A stretch of DNA of 64,000 nt from Frigidibacter sp. GTDB taxonomy: Bacteria; Pseudomonadota; Alphaproteobacteria; Rhodobacterales; Rhodobacteraceae. Positions 1 to 8,330 of the stretch are shown here, in pieces (position 1 is the first letter of the stretch; each line of letters opens with the position of its first letter). The DNA lies in NCBI RefSeq assembly GCF_030695035.1, contig NZ_JAUYTT010000005.1, forward strand, positions 257,012-321,011, written 5' to 3'. The notes under the pieces were generated by a model. The model did no database searches and was not told where the DNA came from. It worked only from the letters and a program-made list of their open reading frames with translations. Made by a program: the position numbers and the translations under genes.

Positions 1-1352
1 GCCTCGCGCTGCGAGAGACCGCTGGAGGCTGCGTCCCCGGTCGCGGCAAAGAAGATGGCAAGCAACACGCCCGACGAACCGCCCATTGTCTGGCTCAGCT
101 CCAGCCCGATCGCGCGACAGAGCTGGGTGTGATCCGCGAGCGGCAACCGGTCCATCGCAGCAATCAGCGCCCGGGCAGCGCCCGCGACGGTAGAGCCGGT
201 GTCGCCATCGCCCGCCCGTGCATCGAGCGCGTTCAGGTCGTCCTCTGCCTCGATGAATACCTCGCAGCAGCGTGTCAGGAAGGCGCGGGTCGGGGGATGA
301 TCGGACGGCACCGGCCGGATCGGCCGAAGCCCGTCGGGCAAATCCACGACAGTCACCTTGCCAAGGGCAGACAGGCCCGGCCAGGCGGCGAGCGGGGTCT
401 GCGCGGTCAGCGCAACGATGTCGTCTGGGGTTGCCGGATAGACCGAAACCGAGAACCCTCGCATTTCGAGAGACGTCATCATGGCCGCCGGCCCGATGAG
501 GTGTCCTAGGCGCTCCCCTATCGGAGAATGCGCAAGTTCGTAGGCGAGGATCTGCATCTCCAGCACCGAGGTCCCGCCGAGGTTGTTGAGCAGGGCCACA
601 TGGGGCGTGCCGGGCGACATATGGGCCGAAAGCCGCTCGGCCACCATCTGCATCGCGGTCCGCGCATCGGTGTAATCGACCTGCTCGACGCCGGCTTCGC
701 CATGGATGCCGAGACCGAGTTCGGCCTTGCCGCTCTGGATCCGCAGATCCTTGGGCATCCCCGGGACCGTGCAAGTATCGAGCGACATCCCGATCGACCG
801 CGTTCCCGCGATCACCCGCTCGGCGGCCGCCTTCACCGTATCGAGGTCGGCGCCGCTTTCGGCAAGCGCCCCGGCGATCTTGTGCACGAACAATGTGCCA
901 GCGACGCCACGGGCTTGCGGCAGATCCGGCAGCGCGATGTCGTCATCGACCACGACCATGCTCACTTTCAGGCCGAAGGCACGCGCACGTTCTGCCGCAA
1001 GGCCGAAGTTGAGCCGGTCTCCGGTGTAGTTCTTCACGATCAGCAGGCATCCCTCGGGACCGGTCACTGCAAGGATGCCCGCAAGCACGGCATCCATCGA
1101 CGGCGAGGCAAAGATGTCGCCGCAAACGGCGGCGGTGAGCATTCCCTTGCCAACGAACCCTGCATGCGCCGGTTCATGGCCCGATCCGCCGCCCGACACC
1201 AGGGCGACCTTCGATTTGTCCCAGTCGCTGCGCAGGACGACGCGGATATGCGGATAGCCGTCCAGCCGCGCAAGCCTTCCCCCAGAAGTGGCGATCATCC
1301 CGTCCACAGCCTCGGCGACAATGTCTTCTTTCCGGTTGATGAACTGTGTCAT
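1..1352 (-). CDS. dhaK: Dihydroxyacetone kinase, fused DhaK-DhaL type (3' end beyond window)
   Basis: The first 450 residues are in the window; the C-terminus is cut off by the left edge. Residues 1 to about 330 form a DhaK (Dak1) domain with the glycine-rich SGGGSGHEPAHAGF stretch near residue 53 and GIHGEAGVEQ, whose His217 corresponds to the His that binds dihydroxyacetone covalently. A DhaL (Dak2) domain follows with the ADP/Mg motif DARAGDGDTGS. The fusion indicates an ATP-dependent kinase (Citrobacter type, about 550 residues) rather than a PTS-fed one; it would make dihydroxyacetone phosphate in the cytoplasm. It is the last visible gene of an ABC-importer operon, 11 bp after the previous ATPase gene. 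The ATG at 1352 has a GGAGG site (GAGGGAGGAGCC) just upstream. The substrate could also be another short ketose or aldehyde; that is inference. Confidence 0.93.
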   Translation of the reverse strand, partial: MTQFINRKEDIVAEAVDGMIATSGGRLARLDGYPHIRVVLRSDWDKSKVALVSGGGSGHEPAHAGFVGKGMLTAAVCGDIFASPSMDAVLAGILAVTGPEGCLLIVKNYTGDRLNFGLAAERARAFGLKVSMVVVDDDIALPDLPQARGVAGTLFVHKIAGALAESGADLDTVKAAAERVIAGTRSIGMSLDTCTVPGMPKDLRIQSGKAELGLGIHGEAGVEQVDYTDARTAMQMVAERLSAHMSPGTPHVALLNNLGGTSVLEMQILAYELAHSPIGERLGHLIGPAAMMTSLEMRGFSVSVYPATPDDIVALTAQTPLAAWPGLSALGKVTVVDLPDGLRPIRPVPSDHPPTRAFLTRCCEVFIEAEDDLNALDARAGDGDTGSTVAGAARALIAAMDRLPLADHTQLCRAIGLELSQTMGGSSGVLLAIFFAATGDAASSGLSQRE

Positions 1353-1363
1353 TGGCTCCTCCC

Positions 1364-2359
1364 TCAATGGACACGCGCGCCCGAGGCGTCGAAATAGAAC
1401 GGACGTTCCGGCCGGATCCTCACGACGTCGCCGGACCGTAGGGCCGTATGCGGGTCGGTCACGGTGACAAGGGCGTGGTGGCGGAACGACAGATGCAGGC
1501 GGGTCTGGTCCCCAAGATGCTCGACGCGGGTCACGATGCTGTCCTCGCCCTCGCCCTGGCGGATCTGTTCGGGGCGCAGCCCGATCGTCTTCGCGCCTGC
1601 GGGGGCGCCGGCGAATAGGTCTGCCGGAAGCACGTTGATCCGCGGTTGGCCAAGGCGGCTTGCGGCATAGATGCTGATCGGGTTTTCGTAGATCTCGCGC
1701 GGGCTGCCGATCTGCACAAGGCGGCCCCGGTCCAGAACGCCGACATGGGTGGCCATGGTCATGGCCTCGGTCTGGTCGTGGGTGACATAGAGGAAGGTCG
1801 CCCCCATCTCCGCCTGGATGCCCTTCAGTTCCACCCGCAGGTCTGCGCGCAGCTTGGCATCGAGCGAGCTGAGTGGCTCGTCCATCAGATAGACCGCGGG
1901 GTTGCGCACCAGCGCGCGGCCGATCGACACGCGCTGCATCTCGCCGCCCGAAAGCGCGGTCGCCCGGTTGTCGAGCTTGTGCGAGATCTGCAGCATCTCG
2001 GCCACCTCGCGCAGCTTCCGCTCGATCTGTTCGGGCGGCGTCCGCAACTGGGGCGACTTCAGGGGAAAGGCGAGGTTCTCGCGCACGGTCATGTGCGGGT
2101 AGAGCGAGTATTGCTGGAACACCATCGCCACGTTGCGTTGGGCAGGGGTGAGGGATGTCACCGGCATCCCGCCGATCCTGACCTCGCCGCTTTCGGGGCG
2201 TTCGAGGCCCGCAACGATCCGCAGGGTGGTCGTCTTGCCGGCGCCGGTCGGGCCGAGCAGGACGACGAAGGCGCCATCAGGCACGGTCATGGACACGCCG
2301 TCCAGCGCGCAGGTACGCCCGAAGTTCTTGGTGATGGCGGCAAGCTCAACCTCAGCCAT
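1364..2359 (-). CDS. ABC importer ATPase, MalK/UgpC type (second of two)
   Basis: 331 residues, an ATP-binding subunit of a CUT1-like sugar importer. Walker A is GPTGAGKTTT near residue 36, the Q-loop MVFQQYSLYPHM, the signature LSGGEMQRVSIGRA and Walker B VYLMDEPLSSLDAK, followed by the switch His in VTHDQTEAM. A C-terminal TOBE/OB region (about 235-331) is present as in MalK. It overlaps the upstream ATPase gene by 8 bp and sits 11 bp before the dihydroxyacetone kinase gene. Two different ATPases in one operon suggest a heterodimeric motor, as in some polyol/glycerol importers (GlpS/GlpT), but both copies here keep canonical Walker motifs. Confidence 0.93.
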   Translation of the reverse strand: MAEVELAAITKNFGRTCALDGVSMTVPDGAFVVLLGPTGAGKTTTLRIVAGLERPESGEVRIGGMPVTSLTPAQRNVAMVFQQYSLYPHMTVRENLAFPLKSPQLRTPPEQIERKLREVAEMLQISHKLDNRATALSGGEMQRVSIGRALVRNPAVYLMDEPLSSLDAKLRADLRVELKGIQAEMGATFLYVTHDQTEAMTMATHVGVLDRGRLVQIGSPREIYENPISIYAASRLGQPRINVLPADLFAGAPAGAKTIGLRPEQIRQGEGEDSIVTRVEHLGDQTRLHLSFRHHALVTVTDPHTALRSGDVVRIRPERPFYFDASGARVH

Positions 2360-3449
2360 GGGCCAGCACCCTCTCGCTTGCCGCCGAGCGCAGGGCCCTG
2401 CCGCTTTTTCGGTCGAACAAAGTCAGGGTTCGCGCATCGAGCGAGAGGCCGGTAGTTTCCCCCTCCCGCACCAGCGTGTCGCCCAGGACGCGCGCCTTGA
2501 TGTCTCCGTGGCCGGTCCGCAGCGTGACGATCTGCGTGGTGCCGAGATATTCCACCGCAACCACGCGCGCCCTGTAGTCCGACGCGTCGTCGAGCCGGAC
2601 ATGCTCGGGGCGGACACCCAGGGCGAGCTCGCCGCTGCATCCCTCGCGCAGTTCCGGAATGCCGAACCGGCTGTGCCCGAGAGCGACCTCGGTCGTTCCA
2701 GGCGGCGCCGTCCCCTCGTAGCTGAGGAAGTTCATCGGCGGCGAGCCGATGAAACCTGCGACGAACATGGTCGCTGGCCAGTCGTAGATGTCCTGCGGCA
2801 CGCCGAACTGCTCGACCTCGCCATGGTTCATAACGACGATCTTGTCGCCCATCTGCATGGCCTCGAGTTGGTCGTGGGTGACATAGACCGTGGTCGCCCC
2901 CATCCGGTCATGCAACGCCCGCAGTTCCTCGGCCATGTGTTCGCGGAACTCCGCATCGAGCGCCCCGAGCGGCTCGTCCATGAAGAACGCCTTCGGTTTG
3001 CGGACGATGGCGCGGCCCAGAGCGACGCGCTGCCGGTCGCCGCCCGAAAGCCCGCCCACCGGCTTCGTCAGGATGTCCGCGATGCCGAGGATCCGCGCGA
3101 CCTCGGCAACCGTCTCGCGGATCTCGCGCCTTGGCATTCCCTGGCTGCGCAGCGGGTAGGCGATGTTCCCTTCGACCGACATGTGCGGGTAGAGCGCGAA
3201 CATCTGAAAAACGAAGGCGATGTCGCGCTGGCGCGCGCGCTTCTGCCCGACCTCTTCGCCGTCGATGTAGATCTGCCCCGAGGTCGGCAGGTCCAGACCC
3301 GCCATCATGCGCAGCGTCGTCGTCTTGCCGCAGCCCGAGGGGCCGAGCAGCATGAAGAACTCGCCATCCTCGACCGTGAAACTCGACGAGCGGACCGCAG
3401 TGAAGCCGCCGAAATCCTTGCGGACCTTCTCGATCCTGATCTGCGCCAT
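2352..3449 (-). CDS. ABC importer ATPase, MalK/UgpC type (first of two)
   Basis: 365 residues. Walker A GPSGCGKTTTLRMM near residue 35, signature LSGGDRQRVALGRA and Walker B AFFMDEPLGALDAE are intact, with the switch His in VTHDQLEAMQM; a TOBE-like regulatory region fills the C-terminal third. It starts 3 bp after the small membrane-protein gene and overlaps the next ATPase gene by 8 bp, so it is translated in the same operon. It energises uptake by the two permeases encoded upstream. Its partner ATPase is only distantly similar, so an asymmetric motor is likely but not proven. Confidence 0.93.
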   Translation of the reverse strand: MAQIRIEKVRKDFGGFTAVRSSSFTVEDGEFFMLLGPSGCGKTTTLRMMAGLDLPTSGQIYIDGEEVGQKRARQRDIAFVFQMFALYPHMSVEGNIAYPLRSQGMPRREIRETVAEVARILGIADILTKPVGGLSGGDRQRVALGRAIVRKPKAFFMDEPLGALDAEFREHMAEELRALHDRMGATTVYVTHDQLEAMQMGDKIVVMNHGEVEQFGVPQDIYDWPATMFVAGFIGSPPMNFLSYEGTAPPGTTEVALGHSRFGIPELREGCSGELALGVRPEHVRLDDASDYRARVVAVEYLGTTQIVTLRTGHGDIKARVLGDTLVREGETTGLSLDARTLTLFDRKSGRALRSAASERVLAHG

Positions 3450-3452
3450 TCG

Positions 3453-3758
3453 CTACTCCGGGAAATGGCTGACGATGATGAACATCACCGTGCCGGTCAG
3501 GGTCACCAGGAAGGACCATGTATAGGCCCACAGGAAGAATGGCTGCATCAGCATGATCACCCCGAGACCGATCAGGATCGAGGCTGCCATCTCCCACGGT
3601 CCCCGCACCAGCAGCCGGTCGGCCGGGTGGATGCGGTAGCCCCTTTCGGCCGCCTCGCCTGGCGTGCCCAATTCGGGCCGGGGCAGCGTTCTTTCCGCCT
3701 TCAGTTCGTCGTCCGTCAGGTTGCGGTTGGGGTCGAAGGGAGAGTGGATCGGGGTCAT
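3453..3758 (-). CDS. Small two-helix membrane protein in the ABC-importer operon
   Basis: 101 residues with a hydrophilic N-terminus (about 1-55) and two predicted membrane helices, roughly residues 58-75 (MAASILIGLGVIMLMQPF) and 78-97. Its ATG overlaps the stop of the upstream permease (ATGA), and the first ATPase begins 3 bp after its end, so it is locked into the transporter operon. Glycerol importers of rhizobia carry a comparably placed small membrane protein, GlpU, of uncertain role; I do not see clear sequence identity to it. It may be an accessory subunit of the permease. Expression looks certain from the coupling; function is unknown. Confidence 0.8.
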   Translation of the reverse strand: MTPIHSPFDPNRNLTDDELKAERTLPRPELGTPGEAAERGYRIHPADRLLVRGPWEMAASILIGLGVIMLMQPFFLWAYTWSFLVTLTGTVMFIIVSHFPE

Positions 3759-4693
3759 TTGCGCACCGCTCCAAAGGTGATCCCGCGCAGCAGGTGCTTG
3801 CGAAGGAGGATGGTGAAGACCATCACCGGCAACAGGAAGATTGTCGCGCCGGCGGCGACGGCGGGCCAGTCCTGGCCGCCGACGCCGATGATGGTCGGGA
3901 TGAAGGGCGGCGCCGTCTGTGCGGTGCCCGACGTCAGAAGCACAGCGAAGGCATACTCGTTCCAGGCGAAGATCAGACAGAAGATCGCGGTCGAGGCGAT
4001 GCCCGTGGCTGCCTGCGGCAGCACCACCTTGTAGAACGCCTGAAGGCGGGTGTAGCCGTCAATGAGCGCCGCTTCCTCGTATTCCAATGGGATCTCGTCG
4101 ATGAAGCCCTTGAGCAGCCAGACCGCCAGCGAGAGGTTCACCGCCGTGTAGAGCAGGATCATCCCGGCATGGGTGTCGTTGAGCCCCAGCGAGCGGAACA
4201 TCAGAAAGACCGGGATCGCCACTGCGATCGGCGGCATCATCCGGGTGGAAAGCACGAAGAACAGCAGGTCGTCTTTCAGCGGCACCTTGAAGCGCGAGAA
4301 GGCATAGGCCGCGAGGGTGCCGAGGAACACCGACAGGAAGGTGGAGCCGAAACCGATGATGACCGAGTTCATGAACCGCTCGCCGAAACGGGACGGTCCG
4401 GCGATGACCAGCCCCCGCTCATGCACGATCCCGTCGTACCAGGTCTGCGGCGGATTGGCGGCAAGGACCTCTGGCGACTGCCGGGTCTGGGTGGTGAAGA
4501 GGTTCACATATCCTTCGAGCGTCGGTTCGAACAGCAGCGTCGGCGGGTAGGCGATCGAGTCGGCAGACGACTTGAACCCGGTTGCGACGATCCAGACCAG
4601 CGGCAGGATCGTGATGAGCGCGTAGCCCGCGACAAGGATGCCTGCGATCCACTTCTGGCCCGGCGACACGTTGGTGACAGAGAACGCGCTCAT
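3755..4693 (-). CDS. ABC importer permease, MalG/UgpE type
   Basis: 312 residues with six predicted transmembrane helices. The EAA loop is EYEEAALIDGYTRLQAFYKVVLP, split here as EEAALIDGY and KVVLPQAATG, the contact site for the ATPases. The ATG at 4693 overlaps the stop of the first permease (ATGA). An unusually long periplasmic stretch lies between helices 1 and 2 (about residues 40-95), as in MalG-like proteins. With the companion permease it forms the channel of a carbohydrate or polyol importer. The longer open frame upstream is the shadow of the other permease gene and is excluded. Confidence 0.92.
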   Translation of the reverse strand: MSAFSVTNVSPGQKWIAGILVAGYALITILPLVWIVATGFKSSADSIAYPPTLLFEPTLEGYVNLFTTQTRQSPEVLAANPPQTWYDGIVHERGLVIAGPSRFGERFMNSVIIGFGSTFLSVFLGTLAAYAFSRFKVPLKDDLLFFVLSTRMMPPIAVAIPVFLMFRSLGLNDTHAGMILLYTAVNLSLAVWLLKGFIDEIPLEYEEAALIDGYTRLQAFYKVVLPQAATGIASTAIFCLIFAWNEYAFAVLLTSGTAQTAPPFIPTIIGVGGQDWPAVAAGATIFLLPVMVFTILLRKHLLRGITFGAVRK

Positions 4694-5637
4694 CTTTCCT
4701 TCACCTTGTTCAGCGCCTTCACATAGATCGAGGCCAGTCCGAAGACCGTCACGAACAGGATGATGGCATAGGCAGAGGCATAGCCCGTGCGCCACTTCTC
4801 GAACGCCTCGCGCTTGAGGTTGATCGACGTGAGTTCCGTGGTCGATCCGGGGCCGCCCCCGGTAAGCTGCACCACCAGGTCGAACATCTTGAAGTTCTCG
4901 ATGCCGCGGAACAGGACCGCAAGCATCAGGAAGGGCAGCGTCATCGGGATGGTGATGGTCCAGAACTGCCGCCAGTTCGACGCCCGGTCGCATTCGGCCG
5001 CCTCGTAGATCGAGTCCGGGATCGATCGTAGCCCGGCAAGGCAGATCAGCATCACGAAGGGCGTCCACATCCAGGTATCGACGATCACGATGGACCAGGG
5101 CGCCAGCGCTACATCTCCGATCATGGAGAAGCTGGTAGGGTCGGCGCCGGTGAGGAAGGCGACCGTGTAGTTGAAAAGCCCGATCTGCGGCTGGTAGAGA
5201 AAGGTCCAGAAATTACCCACGACCGCAGGGGACAGCATCATCGGCAGCACGATGATCGTGGTCCACAGGTCGTTGCCCCGGAACTTCCGATTGATCAGCC
5301 AGGCCAGCGCGAAGCCGATCAGCACCTGGAAGAAGATTGTCCAGAGCAGAAAATGCGCTGTGGCCTGCATCGTGGCCCAGATGTCGGCGTCGGTCAGGAT
5401 GCGCTGATAGTTGCGCAGGCCCACCCATTCCACCTCGGCGTTGGGCCGGTTGGCGCGGAAGTTCGTGAAGCTGAGGCGGATGGTCCAGATCAGCGGGAAG
5501 ATGTTCACTGCCAGAAGCAGGAAGATCGTCGGCGCGACGAAGATCCAGGCAATGGCCCGGTCCGACAGGCCGCGGATGCGCCGTGCGGTAACGCTTGGCG
5601 TTGCGGCGGCGGCACGCTCAATCATGGAGTTCGCCAT
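4690..5637 (-). CDS. ABC importer permease, MalF/UgpA type
   Basis: 315 residues with six predicted membrane helices, the first near residues 28-52 (AWIFVAPTIFLLLAVNIFPL). The cytoplasmic EAA-type loop reads IYEAAECDRASNWRQFWTIT. I chose the ATG at 5637 because a GAGGAA Shine-Dalgarno lies about 7 bp upstream; the open frame extends further but through the intercistronic hairpin. The stop overlaps the ATG of the second permease. It is separated from the binding-protein gene by 109 bp carrying a strong stem-loop, which is typical of importer operons in which the binding protein must be made in excess. Confidence 0.92.
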   Translation of the reverse strand: MANSMIERAAAATPSVTARRIRGLSDRAIAWIFVAPTIFLLLAVNIFPLIWTIRLSFTNFRANRPNAEVEWVGLRNYQRILTDADIWATMQATAHFLLWTIFFQVLIGFALAWLINRKFRGNDLWTTIIVLPMMLSPAVVGNFWTFLYQPQIGLFNYTVAFLTGADPTSFSMIGDVALAPWSIVIVDTWMWTPFVMLICLAGLRSIPDSIYEAAECDRASNWRQFWTITIPMTLPFLMLAVLFRGIENFKMFDLVVQLTGGGPGSTTELTSINLKREAFEKWRTGYASAYAIILFVTVFGLASIYVKALNKVKER

Positions 5638-5704
5638 CTGTCGTTCCTCGGGGCCTTGCGATTGCGTGCGCGGTGCGGGGCCTTCGACAGGGCTCCGCAC
5701 ATCG

Positions 5705-5741
5705 GCCCCTTGCCCGGAGGGGAGTTGTCCGGGCAAGGGGC
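5705..5741 (-). promoter_or_regulatory. Intercistronic stem-loop after the binding-protein gene
   Basis: A perfect 14-bp inverted repeat, 5705-5718 against 5728-5741, with a 9-nt loop. It lies just after the binding-protein stop on the minus strand and is not followed by a T-run, so it is better read as an mRNA-stabilising or partial-termination element than as a full terminator. A second, imperfect hairpin lies next to it at about 5673-5699. Confidence 0.65.
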
Positions 5742-5746
5742 GCAGG

Positions 5747-7057
5747 TCACATCTTGCCTTCGTCTTCGAAGACCTCGGTCCAGTCCTCGACAAGGGAATC
5801 CAGCGCCTCCTGCGCGGTACCCTCGCCGGCCACCACATAGCTGTGCACGTGGTCCTGCATCGCCAGCAGCAGCGAGGCGTAGGCAGGTTCGGCCCAGAAG
5901 TCCTTCACGATCGCCATCGAGTCGAGGAAGGTCTGCGCATAGGGCTGGCTGGTTGCAAAGCCCGGATCCTCGACCACGGCGCGAAGGGCCGATGCACCGC
6001 CCATGTCCCACCAGCGCTGCTGGACCTCTGGTCCGGCGAACCACTTGATGTATTCAAGCGCCGCATCCTGGCTGCCAGAGTAGGACACGACCGAGATGCC
6101 CTGCCCGCCAAGCTGAGCGAAATGACCGGCAGGACCTTCGGGATTGACGAAATAGCCCGACCTGCCGCCGCCGACATTCGGGTCCGCCTCGACCCCCGGC
6201 CAGATGAAGGCAAAGTTCATCTGCAGCGCAACCTGACCGGATTTGTAGGCATCGATGTTCTCGGACATGTACCAGTTTGATGACCCTGGCGGGGTGCAGC
6301 AATCGTAGAGCTCCTTGTAGAATTCCAGTCCCGCCGCGGCCTCGGGCGAGTTCACCACGCCCTCCAGCAGATAGGGATTGTCAGGCGTGCCATAGTCGAA
6401 ACCGTAGTTGTACAGCGCGTTGGTCGCGCCCATGGTGATCCCTTCCGAGCCGCGCTCGGTGTAGATCGCCGCCCCGTAGACCGCTTTTCCGTCAATCTCG
6501 CGGCCCTGGAAGAACTTCGCGACATCCATCAGTTCGTCCATCGTCTTCGGCGCCTCGAGCGGGCGACCATATGTCTGCTGGAACTCGGCCTGTAGCTCCG
6601 GACGCTCGAACCAGTCCTTCCGATAGGTCCAGCCGACCACGTCGGCATAAGCCGGCAGAGCCCAGTAATTGGGCGTGCCTTTCGGCCATTCGGCATATCC
6701 GGTCACCGTGGCCGGCAGGAAGTCGTCCATGGTGATGTCGTTGGCTGCGAAGAAATCGTTGAGCTTGATGTAGTGACCCGCCTCGGCGCCAAGGCCGATC
6801 CACTGGCTGTCGCCGATCATCAGGTCGCAAAGCTGCCCGCCCGAGTTCAGCTCGTTGAGCATCCGGTCGGCAAAGTTCGGCCACGGCACGAATTCGAACG
6901 ACATCCGGTGGCCGGACTGCGCCTCGAAATCCTTGGAAAGCTCCACAAGGGCGTTTGCCGGATCCCAGGCAGCCCAACATAGCGTGAGGTCGTCGGCCCA
7001 CGCGGCGGACGATGCGGCCAGCAATACAGCCGTCGCCGCAGGAAAGGTGCGTTTCAT
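5747..7057 (-). CDS. ABC importer periplasmic substrate-binding protein, sugar family 1
   Basis: 436 residues with a Sec signal peptide (about 1-21, cut after SSAAWA) and the two-lobed fold of extracellular solute-binding protein family 1 (MalE/UgpB-like). It is the first gene of the operon feeding the dihydroxyacetone kinase, so it sets the specificity of uptake. The ATG at 7057 has a perfect GGGAGGAAA ribosome site; a longer frame to 7102 lacks one. Two adjacent cysteines (YDCCTP) occur mid-protein, unusual for such proteins. The ligand cannot be read from sequence; a triose, tetritol or similar polyol fits the kinase and is inference. Confidence 0.93.
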   Translation of the reverse strand: MKRTFPAATAVLLAASSAAWADDLTLCWAAWDPANALVELSKDFEAQSGHRMSFEFVPWPNFADRMLNELNSGGQLCDLMIGDSQWIGLGAEAGHYIKLNDFFAANDITMDDFLPATVTGYAEWPKGTPNYWALPAYADVVGWTYRKDWFERPELQAEFQQTYGRPLEAPKTMDELMDVAKFFQGREIDGKAVYGAAIYTERGSEGITMGATNALYNYGFDYGTPDNPYLLEGVVNSPEAAAGLEFYKELYDCCTPPGSSNWYMSENIDAYKSGQVALQMNFAFIWPGVEADPNVGGGRSGYFVNPEGPAGHFAQLGGQGISVVSYSGSQDAALEYIKWFAGPEVQQRWWDMGGASALRAVVEDPGFATSQPYAQTFLDSMAIVKDFWAEPAYASLLLAMQDHVHSYVVAGEGTAQEALDSLVEDWTEVFEDEGKM

Positions 7058-7113
7058 TCCATTTCCTCCCTGGAAGGCCGGGACCTCCTCGCCCCGACAC
7101 ATGTATTTTTGTC

Positions 7114-7144
7114 ATTATTACATGAGGCACGCACCTCAGCGCAA
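7114..7144 (-). promoter_or_regulatory. Candidate promoter of the importer/dhaK operon
   Basis: On the minus strand a TATAAT-like AATAAT at 7119-7114 is preceded by a weak TTGCGC at 7144-7139, with a 19-bp spacer filled by one of the two palindromes. The -35 match and spacing are imperfect; the position, about 55 bp upstream of the binding-protein ATG and under a putative operator, is the main support. Confidence 0.4.
7123..7138. promoter_or_regulatory. Palindromic operator candidate 1
   Basis: TGAGGCACGCACCTCA, a near-perfect 16-bp palindrome (arms TGAGG/CCTCA, one internal asymmetry). It recurs 30 bp away with a single base change and lies in the divergent region between the importer operon and the LacI-family gene. 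It is the natural binding site for that regulator. Confidence 0.6.
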
Positions 7145-7152
7145 GCAAATTG

Positions 7153-7168
7153 TGAGGTACGCACCTCA
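7153..7168. promoter_or_regulatory. Palindromic operator candidate 2
   Basis: TGAGGTACGCACCTCA, differing from operator 1 at one of 16 positions and placed exactly 30 bp (close to three helical turns) from it, so both sites face the same side of the DNA. This arrangement allows co-operative binding by a dimeric repressor. It lies 65 bp upstream of the LacI-family start codon. Confidence 0.6.
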
Positions 7169-7232
7169 TTCACATTGCGCCCACCTTCTGAAACGTGAAA
7201 CACTGGGGCCCCAAGACCCAGGAGATAGAGGC

Positions 7233-8330
7233 ATGCGCCCCACGACCAAGGATCTCGCGAAAGCTGCCGGGGTCAGCCTTGCAACGGTCGACCGCGTCCT
7301 GAACAACCGGCCCGGCGTGCGCAGGGAAACCGTGGACTCGGTCACTGAAGCGATCGAGAGGATCGGCTTCGTGCGCAACCAGTCTGCGGCCAACCTGGCG
7401 CGCGGACGCAGCTATCGCTTCGAGTTCCTGTTGCCGAAGGCTGGAGACGATTTCATGGCTGCGGTAATCGACCGGATCCGGGAATCGAGCGAGGCTTTCC
7501 GGCTCGACTCGATCGAGGTGTCGTTCCGCTGCGCTCTGCCGAACGATCCCCACAAGGCTGCAGAGCTGCTTGCCCGGATCTCGCCCGAACGGATCGACGG
7601 CGTCGCGATAATGGCACCGGAAAGCCCGCAGGTGCGCGATGCGACGACACGTCTGATCGAGCGCGGGGTCCGGGCGGTGCAATTTATCTCGGGTCAGCAC
7701 GACCTGCGCCCGATCGACTTCGTCGGGGTGGACAATGATGCGGCAGGCGCAACCGCCGCGCGTCTCCTCGGCCGCTTTCTCAGCCCGCGAACCGGCAAGA
7801 TCCTCGTCGTGTCCGAAACGATGAACTCCCTGGACAGCGTCGAGCGGCGTCTGGGTTTTGACCGCGTCCTGACAACCGACTTTCCCGGCCTGATCCCGCT
7901 GCCCTCGCTCGAGACGTTCGGGGATGCGCAGCGGACCCGGACCGTCGTCCGGACGTCCTATGCCAACCATCCCGACATCGTCGGGGCCTATGTGCTGGGA
8001 TCGGAAGCGCGCCTCTCTCTTGAAGCGATCCGCGAGTTCGGTGATCCGGACAATGAGGTCATCATTGCCCATGAACGGACACGCTACACCGAGGAAATGC
8101 TGCGCAAACGGATCCTTGATGCCGTCATCGCGCAGAACCCCGGTCACCTCGTCCGCAGCGCGATCAGGTTGCTGAAGGCGCGCTGCGACGGGCGCGAGCC
8201 GCTCGCCTCCCAGGAGCAGATCCGCATCGAAGTGCTGATCGAAGACAATCTCGAGGCCCGCTGCCCGGATCTTCCCGGCCGCTCAGCTGGTCCAACGGAA
8301 CGGCATCGCGCAGATCTCCGGGCGCCGTGA
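7233..8330 (+). CDS. LacI-family transcriptional regulator
   Basis: 365 residues. The N-terminal helix-turn-helix (KDLAKAAGVSLATVDRVLNN, about 5-25) and hinge (NQSAANLARGRS) are followed by a periplasmic-binding-protein-like effector domain with a long linker. The start at 7233 has a GGAGATAGAGG site just upstream and puts the HTH at the proper distance from the N-terminus; longer in-frame extension is spurious. It is divergent from the importer/dhaK operon, with two palindromes between them. It most likely controls that operon in response to the imported substrate or a phosphorylated product. Activator or repressor cannot be decided. Confidence 0.9.
   Translation: MRPTTKDLAKAAGVSLATVDRVLNNRPGVRRETVDSVTEAIERIGFVRNQSAANLARGRSYRFEFLLPKAGDDFMAAVIDRIRESSEAFRLDSIEVSFRCALPNDPHKAAELLARISPERIDGVAIMAPESPQVRDATTRLIERGVRAVQFISGQHDLRPIDFVGVDNDAAGATAARLLGRFLSPRTGKILVVSETMNSLDSVERRLGFDRVLTTDFPGLIPLPSLETFGDAQRTRTVVRTSYANHPDIVGAYVLGSEARLSLEAIREFGDPDNEVIIAHERTRYTEEMLRKRILDAVIAQNPGHLVRSAIRLLKARCDGREPLASQEQIRIEVLIEDNLEARCPDLPGRSAGPTERHRADLRAP

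Noticed and set aside
1364-3449. Assignment of the two ATPases as GlpS/GlpT of a glycerol importer
   Set aside because: GlpS-type ATPases have an altered Walker A; both here are canonical, and no glycerol-3-phosphate dehydrogenase gene is adjacent.
2133-4034. 633-codon open frame on the plus strand
   Set aside because: It lies fully opposite the importer ATPase and permease genes; composition is Arg/His-rich shadow coding, no domain.
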